From: Imperialibacter sp964351395
GTDB taxonomy: Bacteria; Bacteroidota; Bacteroidia; Cytophagales; Cyclobacteriaceae
DNA length: 64,000 bases
Assembly: GCA_964351395.1 (NCBI GenBank)
Contig: CAYGOF010000022.1
Location: forward strand, 1 to 64,000
Direction of reading: 5' to 3'
Below, one piece after another: positions 13,897 to 22,448 of the stretch. The notes below the pieces were generated by a model. The model saw only the letters and a list, made by a program, of their open reading frames with translations. It ran no database searches and was not told where the DNA came from. A program made the translations under genes and the position numbers. The stretch's first letter is position 1, and each line of letters opens with the position of its first letter.

Positions 13897-15783
13897 ATGG
13901 GTGACCAAAAAGCAAGAAAAATCACAGATAAACAGGCCAGAGCAGGCTTTACCAAGCACCTATTGGGCGATATGCAGGCCCTGGAGCTGATGCTGGCGCA
14001 AGGTCTTTTTGAGCAAGGTGTAACAAGGATTGGTGCCGAGCAGGAGTTTTGCCTCATCAACCAAAACTGGAGGCCTTCCACCCGAGCACTCGAAATACTC
14101 AAGGCACTCGATGATCATCACTTTACCACTGAACTGGCCAGGTTCAACCTGGAAGTAAACCTTGACCCTGTTGAATTAGGCAAAGGTTGCTTTTCTGACA
14201 TGGAAGCCAGCCTAAATGGATTCATTTCTCAAGCCAGAACTGCCGCCGACACGCAAAATGCGAAAGTCATTTTGGCAGGAATACTCCCCACAATCAGTCG
14301 ACGGGAATTGCGGCTCTCCTACCTCACACCGCTCGACAGGTACAAGGCCTTGAATGAGGTCATGAAAGCACTTCGCGGTTCACATTTTGAAATGCATATT
14401 CAGGGGGTTGATGAACTTACTGTCCGCCACGATTCCGTGCTTTTTGAAGGTTGCAATACCAGTTTTCAGCTCCACTTGCAAATTGACCCCGACGATTTTG
14501 TAGCAAGCTACAATTGGGCACAAGTCATAGCAGGTCCTGTACTGGCTGTTTGCGCCAACTCACCGTTACTACTTGGCCGAGAGCTTTGGAAAGAAACCCG
14601 GATTGCCCTTTTCCAGCAAAGCATTGACACCCGTAGCTCTTCGTATGCGCTCAAAGATCAGGAACCGAGAGTTAGCTTTGGTAGCGGCTGGTTGCAGGGG
14701 TCAGTGGTCGAATTATTCAAAGACGACCTCGCCAGGTTCCAGGTGATCCTGGGTACAGAAATTGAGACTGACTCTTTGTCGTTGCTGCAGCAAGGGCAAA
14801 TTCCTAAACTCCGGGCACTCAACCTACACAACGGTACTATCTACCGGTGGAACAGACCTTGTTACGGCATCACCAAGGGGAAGCCTCACCTGAGAATAGA
14901 AAACAGGTACTTACCAGCCGGTCCTTCAATAGCTGACGAAATGGCCAATTTTGCTTTTTGGGTGGGGCTGATGAAAGGTCGGCCAAGGGACTTTGACGAC
15001 ATGAATGCAGGCATGGATTTTCGGGAAGCAAAGTCCAATTTTATTAAAGCAGCACGAACAGGCAAAGAGTCGGTCATGACCTGGAGAGGCGCGCATATAG
15101 CTGCTAACGTGCTGGTCAGCCAGGAGCTGCTACCGATCGCTCAATCAGGGCTTGAAAAATCTGGCATCGACCAACAAGATATCAATCGCTACCTGAGCAT
15201 TATCGACAAGCGCACCAAAGGACAAACCGGCGCACAGTGGCAAATCGCGAATTTTAGAAGTCACAAGAAAGAAAAGAAACGGGATGAAATACTGCTGGCG
15301 CTCACTAGTGCTATGTATCAACATCAGCTCACGGGGCATCCAGTTAGTGAGTGGCCGATGCTAGAACCAGAACAAAGTCCTACGACGCTACACAAAGCTT
15401 CAGAGCTGGTCGCACACATCATGTCTACGCAACTATTTACAGTGACGGAAGATGATCTTGCGTCGATGGCGACCAACATTATGCAATGGAAGAATATCCA
15501 CCATTTGCCAGTTGAGGACAACAAAGGGAAACTTTGCGGCTTGCTTACATGGACTCATTTGAACAAGTTCCAGCATGTGATTGCCGATGATGGCGATAGC
15601 ATCGTCGCCGACATCATGATAAAATCCGTGATCACAATCCAGCCCGAAGTAAAAATAACAAAGGCGATAAAACTGATGAAAGAGAAAGAAATTGGGTGCC
15701 TTCCCGTGATTGAAAATGAGATACTAGTGGGCATCATTACCGTGAACGACCTGATTAAACTGGGCTATGTCGAGAGTAACTAG
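13897..15783 (+). CDS. glutamate-cysteine ligase family (GCS2) protein with CBS pair
   Basis: Protein of 628 residues. Residues about 20-460 form a GCS2/carboxylate-amine ligase domain: IGAEQEFCLI carries the acidic metal-binding pair, followed by ARFNLEVNLDPVELG and LHLQIDPDDF. Residues about 505-625 are two CBS repeats (MSTQLFTVTEDDLASMATNI and VITIQPEVKITKAIKLMKEK, ending in GIITVNDLIKLGY). GCS2 enzymes join an amino acid to a glutamate-type carboxylate using ATP; CBS pairs usually bind adenosyl compounds and regulate. The fusion suggests nucleotide-controlled ligation, but the substrate is unknown. The stop overlaps the next gene by 17 nt, so the ligase and an amidohydrolase-type enzyme are co-translated. 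Confidence 0.85.
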   Translation: MGDQKARKITDKQARAGFTKHLLGDMQALELMLAQGLFEQGVTRIGAEQEFCLINQNWRPSTRALEILKALDDHHFTTELARFNLEVNLDPVELGKGCFSDMEASLNGFISQARTAADTQNAKVILAGILPTISRRELRLSYLTPLDRYKALNEVMKALRGSHFEMHIQGVDELTVRHDSVLFEGCNTSFQLHLQIDPDDFVASYNWAQVIAGPVLAVCANSPLLLGRELWKETRIALFQQSIDTRSSSYALKDQEPRVSFGSGWLQGSVVELFKDDLARFQVILGTEIETDSLSLLQQGQIPKLRALNLHNGTIYRWNRPCYGITKGKPHLRIENRYLPAGPSIADEMANFAFWVGLMKGRPRDFDDMNAGMDFREAKSNFIKAARTGKESVMTWRGAHIAANVLVSQELLPIAQSGLEKSGIDQQDINRYLSIIDKRTKGQTGAQWQIANFRSHKKEKKRDEILLALTSAMYQHQLTGHPVSEWPMLEPEQSPTTLHKASELVAHIMSTQLFTVTEDDLASMATNIMQWKNIHHLPVEDNKGKLCGLLTWTHLNKFQHVIADDGDSIVADIMIKSVITIQPEVKITKAIKLMKEKEIGCLPVIENEILVGIITVNDLIKLGYVESN

Positions 15784-16960
15784 CAAGGCACTCAATCAAA
15801 CCATCGAAACTGAGAGAATTATTGGGGAAGTGCATGGAACGGCAAAAGGGCCAACCGTTGTCTTCTTTGGAGGTATTCACGGCAATGAGCCGGCTGGCGT
15901 CTTTGCACTTCGTCGGGTGATAGAAGAGATCCAAAAAAATAAGTTGCCAATTTATGGGCATGTTTATGCCATCGCAGGTCACCTATGGGCGCTTGAACAA
16001 GGTATACGATACGAAAAGCAAGACCTGAACCGATTGTGGACTGCTGATCTTATATCAAAACTCTGGGCAAAAGCTGAGCCAGAGGAAAATGAGGACCTGA
16101 AGCAGCAAAGGGAGATCTTTAGAACCTTTGCTGATATACTCAAAAAGGAAGCTGGCCCTTTTTATTTTATAGACCTGCACACGACGTCGAGTGAGAGCGT
16201 TCCCTTTATGACGGTTAACGACAGCCTGCTTAATCGGAAATTTGCCATGCAGTATCCGGTGCCTATGATCTTGGGCGTGGAAGAATATATCGAAGGACCT
16301 CTCCTAAGCTACCTCAACGAGCGAGGCTATGTGTCTTTCGGGTTTGAAGGGGGACAACACGACAGTATCGCGGCTATTGACAACCATATCGCTTTTATTT
16401 ACCTCACCCTGGCTTACACCGGTATCGCGAAAGAATTAGCGATCGAAGATCAATACAAAAAACTGGCGTCTACCGGCTTTGACACCGCCAGCATTTTCGA
16501 AATCTACTATCGCTATCAGGTAGAGGATAATGAGGATTTTTCTATGGTGCCTGGTTTTGTGAATTTCCAGCGATACAAAAAGGGAGTAACACTTGCCCTG
16601 AGCAATGGAAAGCCAATTGTGGCAGATAGAAACGCCCGGATCTTAATGCCCCGTTACCAGGGAAAAGGAAATGATGGCTACTTTCTCATCCGTCGCACAC
16701 CGAAGTTTTTTCTTTGGTTGTCAGCAATACTACGGGGATTCAAGCTCGACCACCTCCTGCCGCTACTTCCAGGAGTCAAATGGGCCAAAGAAGGGAAAGA
16801 CACCTTGATAGTCGATAAAAAAGTAGCTCGTTTTTTAGCCAAATCATTTTTCCACTTGATGGGCTATCGCACAATGAAATTGGATGGCGACCAGCTTATT
16901 GTTAAAAATCGTGAAGCGGCAGTCCGAAAGGAAGATTACCAAAAAGCCCCCTGGAACTAG
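15767..16960 (+). CDS. succinylglutamate desuccinylase/aspartoacylase family protein
   Basis: Zinc hydrolase of the M14-like AstE/AspA family, 397 residues. Metal ligands are visible: His and Glu in FFGGIHGNEPAG (about 34-45) and a His in FIDLHTTSSES (about 137-147). A later acidic residue in FGFEGGQHDS fits the catalytic Glu. Family members cleave N-acyl amino acids to a free amino acid and a carboxylate. The start overlaps the GCS2-CBS gene by 17 nt, which implies translational coupling; one enzyme forming and the other cleaving an amide of an amino acid is a plausible pairing but unproved. The C-terminal 60 residues are basic with no known motif. Confidence 0.87.
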   Translation: MSRVTSKALNQTIETERIIGEVHGTAKGPTVVFFGGIHGNEPAGVFALRRVIEEIQKNKLPIYGHVYAIAGHLWALEQGIRYEKQDLNRLWTADLISKLWAKAEPEENEDLKQQREIFRTFADILKKEAGPFYFIDLHTTSSESVPFMTVNDSLLNRKFAMQYPVPMILGVEEYIEGPLLSYLNERGYVSFGFEGGQHDSIAAIDNHIAFIYLTLAYTGIAKELAIEDQYKKLASTGFDTASIFEIYYRYQVEDNEDFSMVPGFVNFQRYKKGVTLALSNGKPIVADRNARILMPRYQGKGNDGYFLIRRTPKFFLWLSAILRGFKLDHLLPLLPGVKWAKEGKDTLIVDKKVARFLAKSFFHLMGYRTMKLDGDQLIVKNREAAVRKEDYQKAPWN

Positions 16961-17065
16961 GAGAGAATACATACCATGCAATTACGTGGTTCTGCCGGCG
17001 CTCTGTAACAACAGTCACATACTTCCTCCCGGTCATTGGCGAGATTCAGGTAAAATATACCTGAT

Positions 17066-18526
17066 ATGGCAAAGATCGTAGTGCTGGGGGCTGGAATTTC
17101 CGGCCACACTGCCGCATCGCACTTGCGGCGTAAGTTATCGAAGAAACACGAAGTATTGGTCGTCTCACCCAATAGCAACTACCAGTGGATTCCGTCCAAT
17201 ATTTGGGTGGGAATTGGTCGAATGACCCGAAAAGACACGGTATTTCCTCTTCAGCCGCTTTACAGGCGAAAAGGTATTGGTTTCAAACAGGCCAAAGTAG
17301 TCACCTTTCACCCAGAGGGCGACGCTGAAGAAAGTTTACCGTATGTAAAGGTGGAGTTTACTTCACCTGAAAAAAAAGGTCAGCAGGAAAAAGTCACCTA
17401 CGATTATCTGATCAATGCCACCGGCCCCAAACTAGCCTTCGACATGACAGAGGGCCTGGTACCAGGCACCAACAAAGCATATTCGGTTTGCACCTATGAC
17501 CATGCTGAACATGCCTGGGGTGGGCTAAAAGCCTTGATAGATAAATTGAAAACGTCGAATGAACGTGCCAAAGTGCTTATTGGAACCGGGCACCCCAAGG
17601 CAACCTGCCAGGGCGCTGCCTTTGAATACATACTCAATGTGGAGAAGGAACTCGTCAGTTTTGGCGTAAGAGACAGAGTGGACATGACCTGGATTTCCAA
17701 CGAATTTGCCCTGGGCGACTTCGGTATTGACGGAATGGTGTTGAGCTACGGCAAGGAAGTGATGAAGTCGAGTGACATGGTGGAGATGGTCTTCAAAGAC
17801 CGCGGTATTCGCTGGATTGGTGGTGCAGGCGTAACCAAAATAGAAGATGGAAAAGCGCACTACGAAAACCTCGATGGTGAATACAAAACTGAGGAATTTG
17901 ACTTTGCGATGCTGATTCCAGCCTTTTCGGGGCATGGATTCAAAGCGTATGACAAATTGGGAGGCGACATCACCGATAAGCTCTTTAAAGGGTTCATGAT
18001 CGTGGATGCAGACTACACACCAAGACCTTACGAAGAATGGACTGTGCAAGACTGGCCTGAAACTTATCAGAACCCTTCCTACCCCAACGTTTTTGCGCCA
18101 GGCATTGCTTTCGCTCCGCCTCACACTATTTCTAAGCCTCGTAAGAGCAAAAACGGAACAGATATTTTTCCGTCACCTCCCAGAACCGGTATGCCTTCGG
18201 GCATCACCGCCAAACTGGTGGCCGACAACATCATTGAAATGGTCAATCAGGGAACAATCAGCTTGCATCACAAAGGCTCAATGGGCAATATGGGCGCTGC
18301 TTGTATTGCTTCGGCCGGCTATGGGCATACCCAAGGCACTGGCATCAGCATAACTACTTTCCCCATCGTGCCCGATTACAAAAAATACCCGGAAACAGGT
18401 GGAAGGGACATTCACAAAACCTTTGGAGACATTGGACTGGCCGGTCACTGGGTCAAGCTAACCTTGCACTATGCCTTTCTTTACAAAGCTAAAATGAGAC
18501 CATTTTGGTGGTTAATACCTGAATAA
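17066..18526 (+). CDS. sulfide:quinone oxidoreductase-like FAD protein
   Basis: Flavoprotein of 486 residues. The N-terminal Rossmann motif is KIVVLGAGISGHTAASHL (3-20). The signature N-terminal stretch NSNYQWIPSNIWVGIG (about 45-60) and two well placed cysteines (in KATCQGAAFEY near residue 180 and GAACIASAG near 413) match the redox pair of sulfide:quinone oxidoreductases, which oxidise sulfide and pass electrons to quinone at the membrane surface. The C-terminus (TLHYAFLYKAKMRPFWWLIPE) is amphipathic and may dock on the membrane. It is followed 7 nt later by a tiny gene and then, convergently, by a SulP transporter. A related flavocytochrome or polysulfide-forming role is possible. Confidence 0.86.
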   Translation: MAKIVVLGAGISGHTAASHLRRKLSKKHEVLVVSPNSNYQWIPSNIWVGIGRMTRKDTVFPLQPLYRRKGIGFKQAKVVTFHPEGDAEESLPYVKVEFTSPEKKGQQEKVTYDYLINATGPKLAFDMTEGLVPGTNKAYSVCTYDHAEHAWGGLKALIDKLKTSNERAKVLIGTGHPKATCQGAAFEYILNVEKELVSFGVRDRVDMTWISNEFALGDFGIDGMVLSYGKEVMKSSDMVEMVFKDRGIRWIGGAGVTKIEDGKAHYENLDGEYKTEEFDFAMLIPAFSGHGFKAYDKLGGDITDKLFKGFMIVDADYTPRPYEEWTVQDWPETYQNPSYPNVFAPGIAFAPPHTISKPRKSKNGTDIFPSPPRTGMPSGITAKLVADNIIEMVNQGTISLHHKGSMGNMGAACIASAGYGHTQGTGISITTFPIVPDYKKYPETGGRDIHKTFGDIGLAGHWVKLTLHYAFLYKAKMRPFWWLIPE

Positions 18527-18533
18527 AAAAATC

Positions 18534-18668
18534 ATGACACACAAGATATCAAAATCCGAAAAAGCCAGGATGCAAAACCCGGTCATTCAGTTTTTCAAAT
18601 ACATCTGGCTGAATGTGAAAATTATCAGGATCGTAGCGCTTGGCCATGGAGGGACCAGGAAGAGCTAA
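18534..18668 (+). CDS. small 44-residue protein downstream of SQR
   Basis: A 44-codon gene starts 7 nt after the SQR-like stop. It has a basic N-terminus, a short hydrophobic stretch (VIQFFKYIWLNVKIIRIVAL) and a glycine/arginine tail (GHGGTRKS). The stretch could lie in or on the membrane and help anchor the neighbouring flavoprotein; this is inference from position and composition. I know of no named family. Tight spacing and the sensible codon pattern support it as a real gene too short for routine calling. Confidence 0.6.
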   Translation: MTHKISKSEKARMQNPVIQFFKYIWLNVKIIRIVALGHGGTRKS

Positions 18669-18725
18669 TGTCGCCAACTAAAAAGAAGTAGAATCAATAA
18701 TTATCAAATCTCGTGTGTCTTTTAA

Positions 18726-20258
18726 CTAAGAGATAGCATCGACTGCCACCCGATAGGTAGGATCTTCCATCACATTCACATCAATCAGCTGATCTGCATT
18801 TTGAAGCAGTTGTTTGCAGTCGGGGCTCAGGTGCTTTAAGTGCAATTTCTTTCCGACCTTTTGATAGCGCTCAGTGATCTTGTTGAGTGCTTCAATGGCC
18901 GACATATCTACTACCCTACTTTCTGCAAAGTCGATAATCACCTCATCAGGGTCATTGGCCACATCAAACTTCTCATTGAAAGCTGAAATGGAGCCAAAAA
19001 ACAATGGCCCGTATATTTCGTAGTGCTTGACTCCGTTAGCGTCGATACTTTTTCTTGCCCTGATTCGCTTGGCATTATCCCAGGCAAAGACAAGGGCAGC
19101 GATTATCACACCTACCAATACAGCGAGCGCAAGGTTGTGAAGAAAAACGGTGACCAGCGTTACCATCACCATCACAAAAATATCCGACTTAGGCATTTTG
19201 TTGAATGTACGCAAGCTGGCCCATTCAAATGTGCCAATCGACACCATGATCATCAGACCGGTAAGTGCTGCCATGGGCAATCTTTCCACCAGGCCTGCCC
19301 CAAACATGATGAATACCAGCAGCATTACAGAAGCCACAATACCTGACAGCCTGGCCCTGGCACCTGAAGATACGTTGATCAGACTCTGGCCAATCATCGC
19401 ACAACCACCCATTCCGGAAAATAAGCCGGAAAGGATATTGGCAGTACCCTGGGCAACGGCCTCTTTATTGCCTCTACCTCTGGTTTCCGTGATTTCATCT
19501 ACAATGTTGAGCGTAAGTAAACTTTCTATCAACCCAACGCCAGCCACAATGGCTGCATAAGGGAAGATAACTGTCAAGGTTTCCCAGGTAAAGGGTACGC
19601 TCGGCAAATGAAAAGGAGGAAATCCACCTTGAATGGAGGCAATATCGCCTACCGTTTTTGTATCAATGCCGAAGAAATAGACAATGCCAAATACCACCAA
19701 AATGGCAGTAAGCGCTGCGGGAATAGCCTTCGTTAACTTAGGAAGGCCCCAAATGATCAGCATGGTTAAAAGGACGAAACCGAGAAGGACATATAAAGAC
19801 GAGCCTGTTAGCCAGTTGCCCGACGGGTCTTTAAACTGATCAAGTTGAGACATGAAGATGATGATGGCAAGCCCATTCACAAAACCAAAAATGACGGGAT
19901 GAGGCACCAAACGCATGAACTTACCCAATCGCAAAAAGCCAGCTGCAAGCTGAATAATGCCAGCAAGAATTACGGTGGCAAATACGTATTCAACACCGTG
20001 AGACACTACCAGTGAAACAATAACTACCGCCACAGCACCTGTGGCTCCAGAGATCATGCCTGGTCTGCCACCCAAAATGGAGGTAATTAAGCCCATCACG
20101 AACGCTGCATACAGGCCGGTCAGCGGGGACAGCCCTGCAATCAGCGCAAAGGCGACCGCCTCCGGTACCAGCGCCATGGCAACAGTGAGTCCCGATAAAA
20201 TCTCGGTTTTGTAATTGACTTTTTGCGACAGGTCGAACAGGTTGAAATACTTCTTCAT
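18726..20258 (-). CDS. SulP-family anion transporter with STAS domain
   Basis: Inner-membrane carrier of 510 residues with about ten to twelve hydrophobic helices. The family signature near the start is LSGLTVAMALVPEAVAFALIAGLSPLTGLY (about 21-50; LVPEAVAF is the key part). The C-terminal STAS domain (about 405-505) contains VIIDFAESRVVDMSAIEAL. SulP proteins move sulfate, bicarbonate or other anions, usually with Na+ or H+. Its 3' end faces the SQR-like operon, so sulfate or bicarbonate handling linked to sulfur oxidation is a reasonable guess. The 276-bp gap to the next, divergent gene holds no further gene and probably both promoters. Confidence 0.92.
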   Translation of the reverse strand: MKKYFNLFDLSQKVNYKTEILSGLTVAMALVPEAVAFALIAGLSPLTGLYAAFVMGLITSILGGRPGMISGATGAVAVVIVSLVVSHGVEYVFATVILAGIIQLAAGFLRLGKFMRLVPHPVIFGFVNGLAIIIFMSQLDQFKDPSGNWLTGSSLYVLLGFVLLTMLIIWGLPKLTKAIPAALTAILVVFGIVYFFGIDTKTVGDIASIQGGFPPFHLPSVPFTWETLTVIFPYAAIVAGVGLIESLLTLNIVDEITETRGRGNKEAVAQGTANILSGLFSGMGGCAMIGQSLINVSSGARARLSGIVASVMLLVFIMFGAGLVERLPMAALTGLMIMVSIGTFEWASLRTFNKMPKSDIFVMVMVTLVTVFLHNLALAVLVGVIIAALVFAWDNAKRIRARKSIDANGVKHYEIYGPLFFGSISAFNEKFDVANDPDEVIIDFAESRVVDMSAIEALNKITERYQKVGKKLHLKHLSPDCKQLLQNADQLIDVNVMEDPTYRVAVDAIS

Positions 20259-20534
20259 TAAAATTGAGTAAATGGCAGACCACCCCAGAATAAGAACCTG
20301 GACGGACTAATCGTATATAAATTATTACTTGATTAAGATGCGTGGGCCTTTTTTAAGCAGGTGTAGCCTCTATTGAATTCGGAGGGCAAAGGTAAGGATA
20401 ATCCTGGGCATTAAAGGCATGCTGTTAGAAAATAGCTCTACACAGCTTGCTTTGGGAGTCATTCTTATGATCAGTGGCAAAAGTAAAACGACAGCAATAC
20501 GTATATTGGAACTTCAGCGGAAACAAGATCTCAC

Positions 20535-21308
20535 ATGAAATATACCAACCTAAAACTGCTCATTTTTGTCTGCGCTATGATGGCTTTGCAAAGCTGTCAA
20601 CCGCAAAAACCGCAAACCTGGGTTTTCATTTTGGCAGGTCAATCTAATATGGCGGGTCGCGGCATCGTAGAACCACAGGATACCATTACGCATCCAAGGA
20701 TCTTAACGATCGACTCTCTTGGTCGTATAATTAGAGCCAAAGAGCCGCTACATTTTTACGAACCCAACCTGGTGGGCCTGGACTGCGGCCTTTCTCTGGG
20801 CAAAAGGCTTGTATCATATCTTTCAGCAAACGACACCATCCTGATCATTCCCACCGCAGTAGGTGGAAGTTCAATGTCGCAGTGGTTGGGTGATTCACTC
20901 TACAGAAATGTGAAGCTGCTTTCTAATTTCAAAGAGAAAGTGGCTATCGGCCAAAAGTACGGCGAGATCAAGGCCATATTTTGGCACCAGGGAGAGAGCG
21001 ATGCCAATGAAAGGTCGATTGGAGCCTATCCAGCTAAAATCCCACAGCTTTTGGGTACCTTTCGATCGATTGTCCAGAACTATTCATTACCCATTTCGAT
21101 GGGTGAATTGGGAAGCTATTCAAACAACAACGACTACTGGCAAATGGTGAATGCTGCCATCCACAACTATGCGGCTACCGATGTCAACGTATCAGTCATT
21201 GGCACCCAGGATTTAACACATAAAGGAGACGCGGTCCATTTCGATTCTGCCGGGCAAAGGGAAATCGGAAAAAGATTTGCTGATGCTTACTGGGAAATGG
21301 TTAAGTAG
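20535..21308 (+). CDS. sialate O-acetylesterase-type SGNH lipoprotein
   Basis: Esterase of 257 residues with a lipoprotein signal (MKYTNLKLLIFVCAMMALQSC, lipobox Cys21). The block WVFILAGQSNMAGRG (about 29-43) is the nucleophile region of the SASA/DUF303 family with the catalytic Ser in GQSNM. IFWHQGESDA (near 147-157) is the conserved second block, and the terminal His lies in GDAVHFDSAGQ. Members remove acetyl groups from sialic acid or plant polysaccharides; the substrate here is undetermined. It stands alone, divergent from the SulP gene. Confidence 0.88.
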   Translation: MKYTNLKLLIFVCAMMALQSCQPQKPQTWVFILAGQSNMAGRGIVEPQDTITHPRILTIDSLGRIIRAKEPLHFYEPNLVGLDCGLSLGKRLVSYLSANDTILIIPTAVGGSSMSQWLGDSLYRNVKLLSNFKEKVAIGQKYGEIKAIFWHQGESDANERSIGAYPAKIPQLLGTFRSIVQNYSLPISMGELGSYSNNNDYWQMVNAAIHNYAATDVNVSVIGTQDLTHKGDAVHFDSAGQREIGKRFADAYWEMVK

Positions 21309-21427
21309 AAATAAATATGCATTTTTTTGTCTCTTTACCCCACACCCTAAAGGAAGGAGACCAAAAAATTCTCCAACAATGGTAACAGTAAACCTGATTC
21401 TATTCAATTAAAAAATGAGCAACACAC

Positions 21428-22414
21428 ATGAACTATAGAACCTTAGGCAAAACTAATTTCAATATCTCTGAAATCTCACTTGGCACCTGGCAAGTAGGTG
21501 GCAAATGGGGGTCATCCTTCAATGACCAGGAAGCCGACAAAATCATCAACACGGCGATTGATAGTGGTGTTAATTTTATTGACACTGCCGACGTGTATGA
21601 AACCGGAATGAGTGAAACAGCCGTGGGCCGAGTGGTGCGATCTCGATCAGAGCGCATCTATGTGGCTACCAAATGTGGGCGGCAAATCAGCCCACACACC
21701 AGCGAAGGCTACCAACCCAAGGTACTTCGGCAGTTTGTAGAAGACAGCCTGAAACGGACTGGTTTTGAAACGCTCGATCTTATTCAGTTGCATTGCCCAC
21801 CTACCGAAGTGTATTACCGCCCGGAAATCTTCGAAGCGTTCGATCGCCTGAAAGAAGAAGGAAAAATTCAGCACCTCGGTGTGAGTGTGGAAAAAGTGGA
21901 AGAAGCACTAAAAGCTATTGAGTTTTCGAATGTTGCCAGTGTACAGATCATCTTCAACCTTTTCCGGCAAAGGCCCGCAGAATTATTCTTCAAAGAAGCC
22001 CGAAAAAGAAATGTCGGTGTCATTGTTCGAGTGCCTTTAGCCAGCGGCCTACTCACTGGTCTTTACGATGCCAAAACCTCCTTCGATACCGGCGACCATA
22101 GGAACTTTAATCGCAACGGCGAGAAGTTCGACAAGGGAGAAACTTTCTCGGGGATCAACTATGATTTGGGACTCAAGGCTGTAGATGAACTAAAAAGACT
22201 ATTTCCAGAGGCGAAAAACCTTGCCCCAATTGCCTTACAATGGATTCTAGGGTTCCAGGAAGTGAGTTGTATCATCCCTGGAGCCTCCAGGGTGGATCAG
22301 GTTGTGTCCAACCTTTCGGTCTATAATGTACCTTCACTTAGCAGCGGGCAAATAAGTGCCATGAATGAGATCTACAAAAAACATATTCAACCGGAAGTAC
22401 ACCATTTGTGGTAA
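21428..22414 (+). CDS. aldo/keto reductase
   Basis: NADPH-dependent oxidoreductase of 328 residues, TIM-barrel fold. The catalytic tetrad is visible as Asp52 and Tyr57 in FIDTADVY, Lys82 in VATKCG and His122 in IQLHCPP. A cofactor-binding segment near the C-terminus reads IIPGASRVDQV. It belongs to the large group of YajO/YdjG-like enzymes that reduce aldehydes and sugars; the substrate is not predictable. It is followed 34 nt later by a DUF885 lipoprotein in the same direction. Confidence 0.92.
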   Translation: MNYRTLGKTNFNISEISLGTWQVGGKWGSSFNDQEADKIINTAIDSGVNFIDTADVYETGMSETAVGRVVRSRSERIYVATKCGRQISPHTSEGYQPKVLRQFVEDSLKRTGFETLDLIQLHCPPTEVYYRPEIFEAFDRLKEEGKIQHLGVSVEKVEEALKAIEFSNVASVQIIFNLFRQRPAELFFKEARKRNVGVIVRVPLASGLLTGLYDAKTSFDTGDHRNFNRNGEKFDKGETFSGINYDLGLKAVDELKRLFPEAKNLAPIALQWILGFQEVSCIIPGASRVDQVVSNLSVYNVPSLSSGQISAMNEIYKKHIQPEVHHLW

Positions 22415-22448
22415 AACCATTAGAAACTCTTAAAACCAAAAGTAAATC

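Noticed and set aside
21322..21368. Hairpin after the acetylesterase-like gene as a terminator
   Set aside because: The T run is on the 5' side and the A run on the 3' side of the stem, the wrong polarity for termination of the upstream gene.
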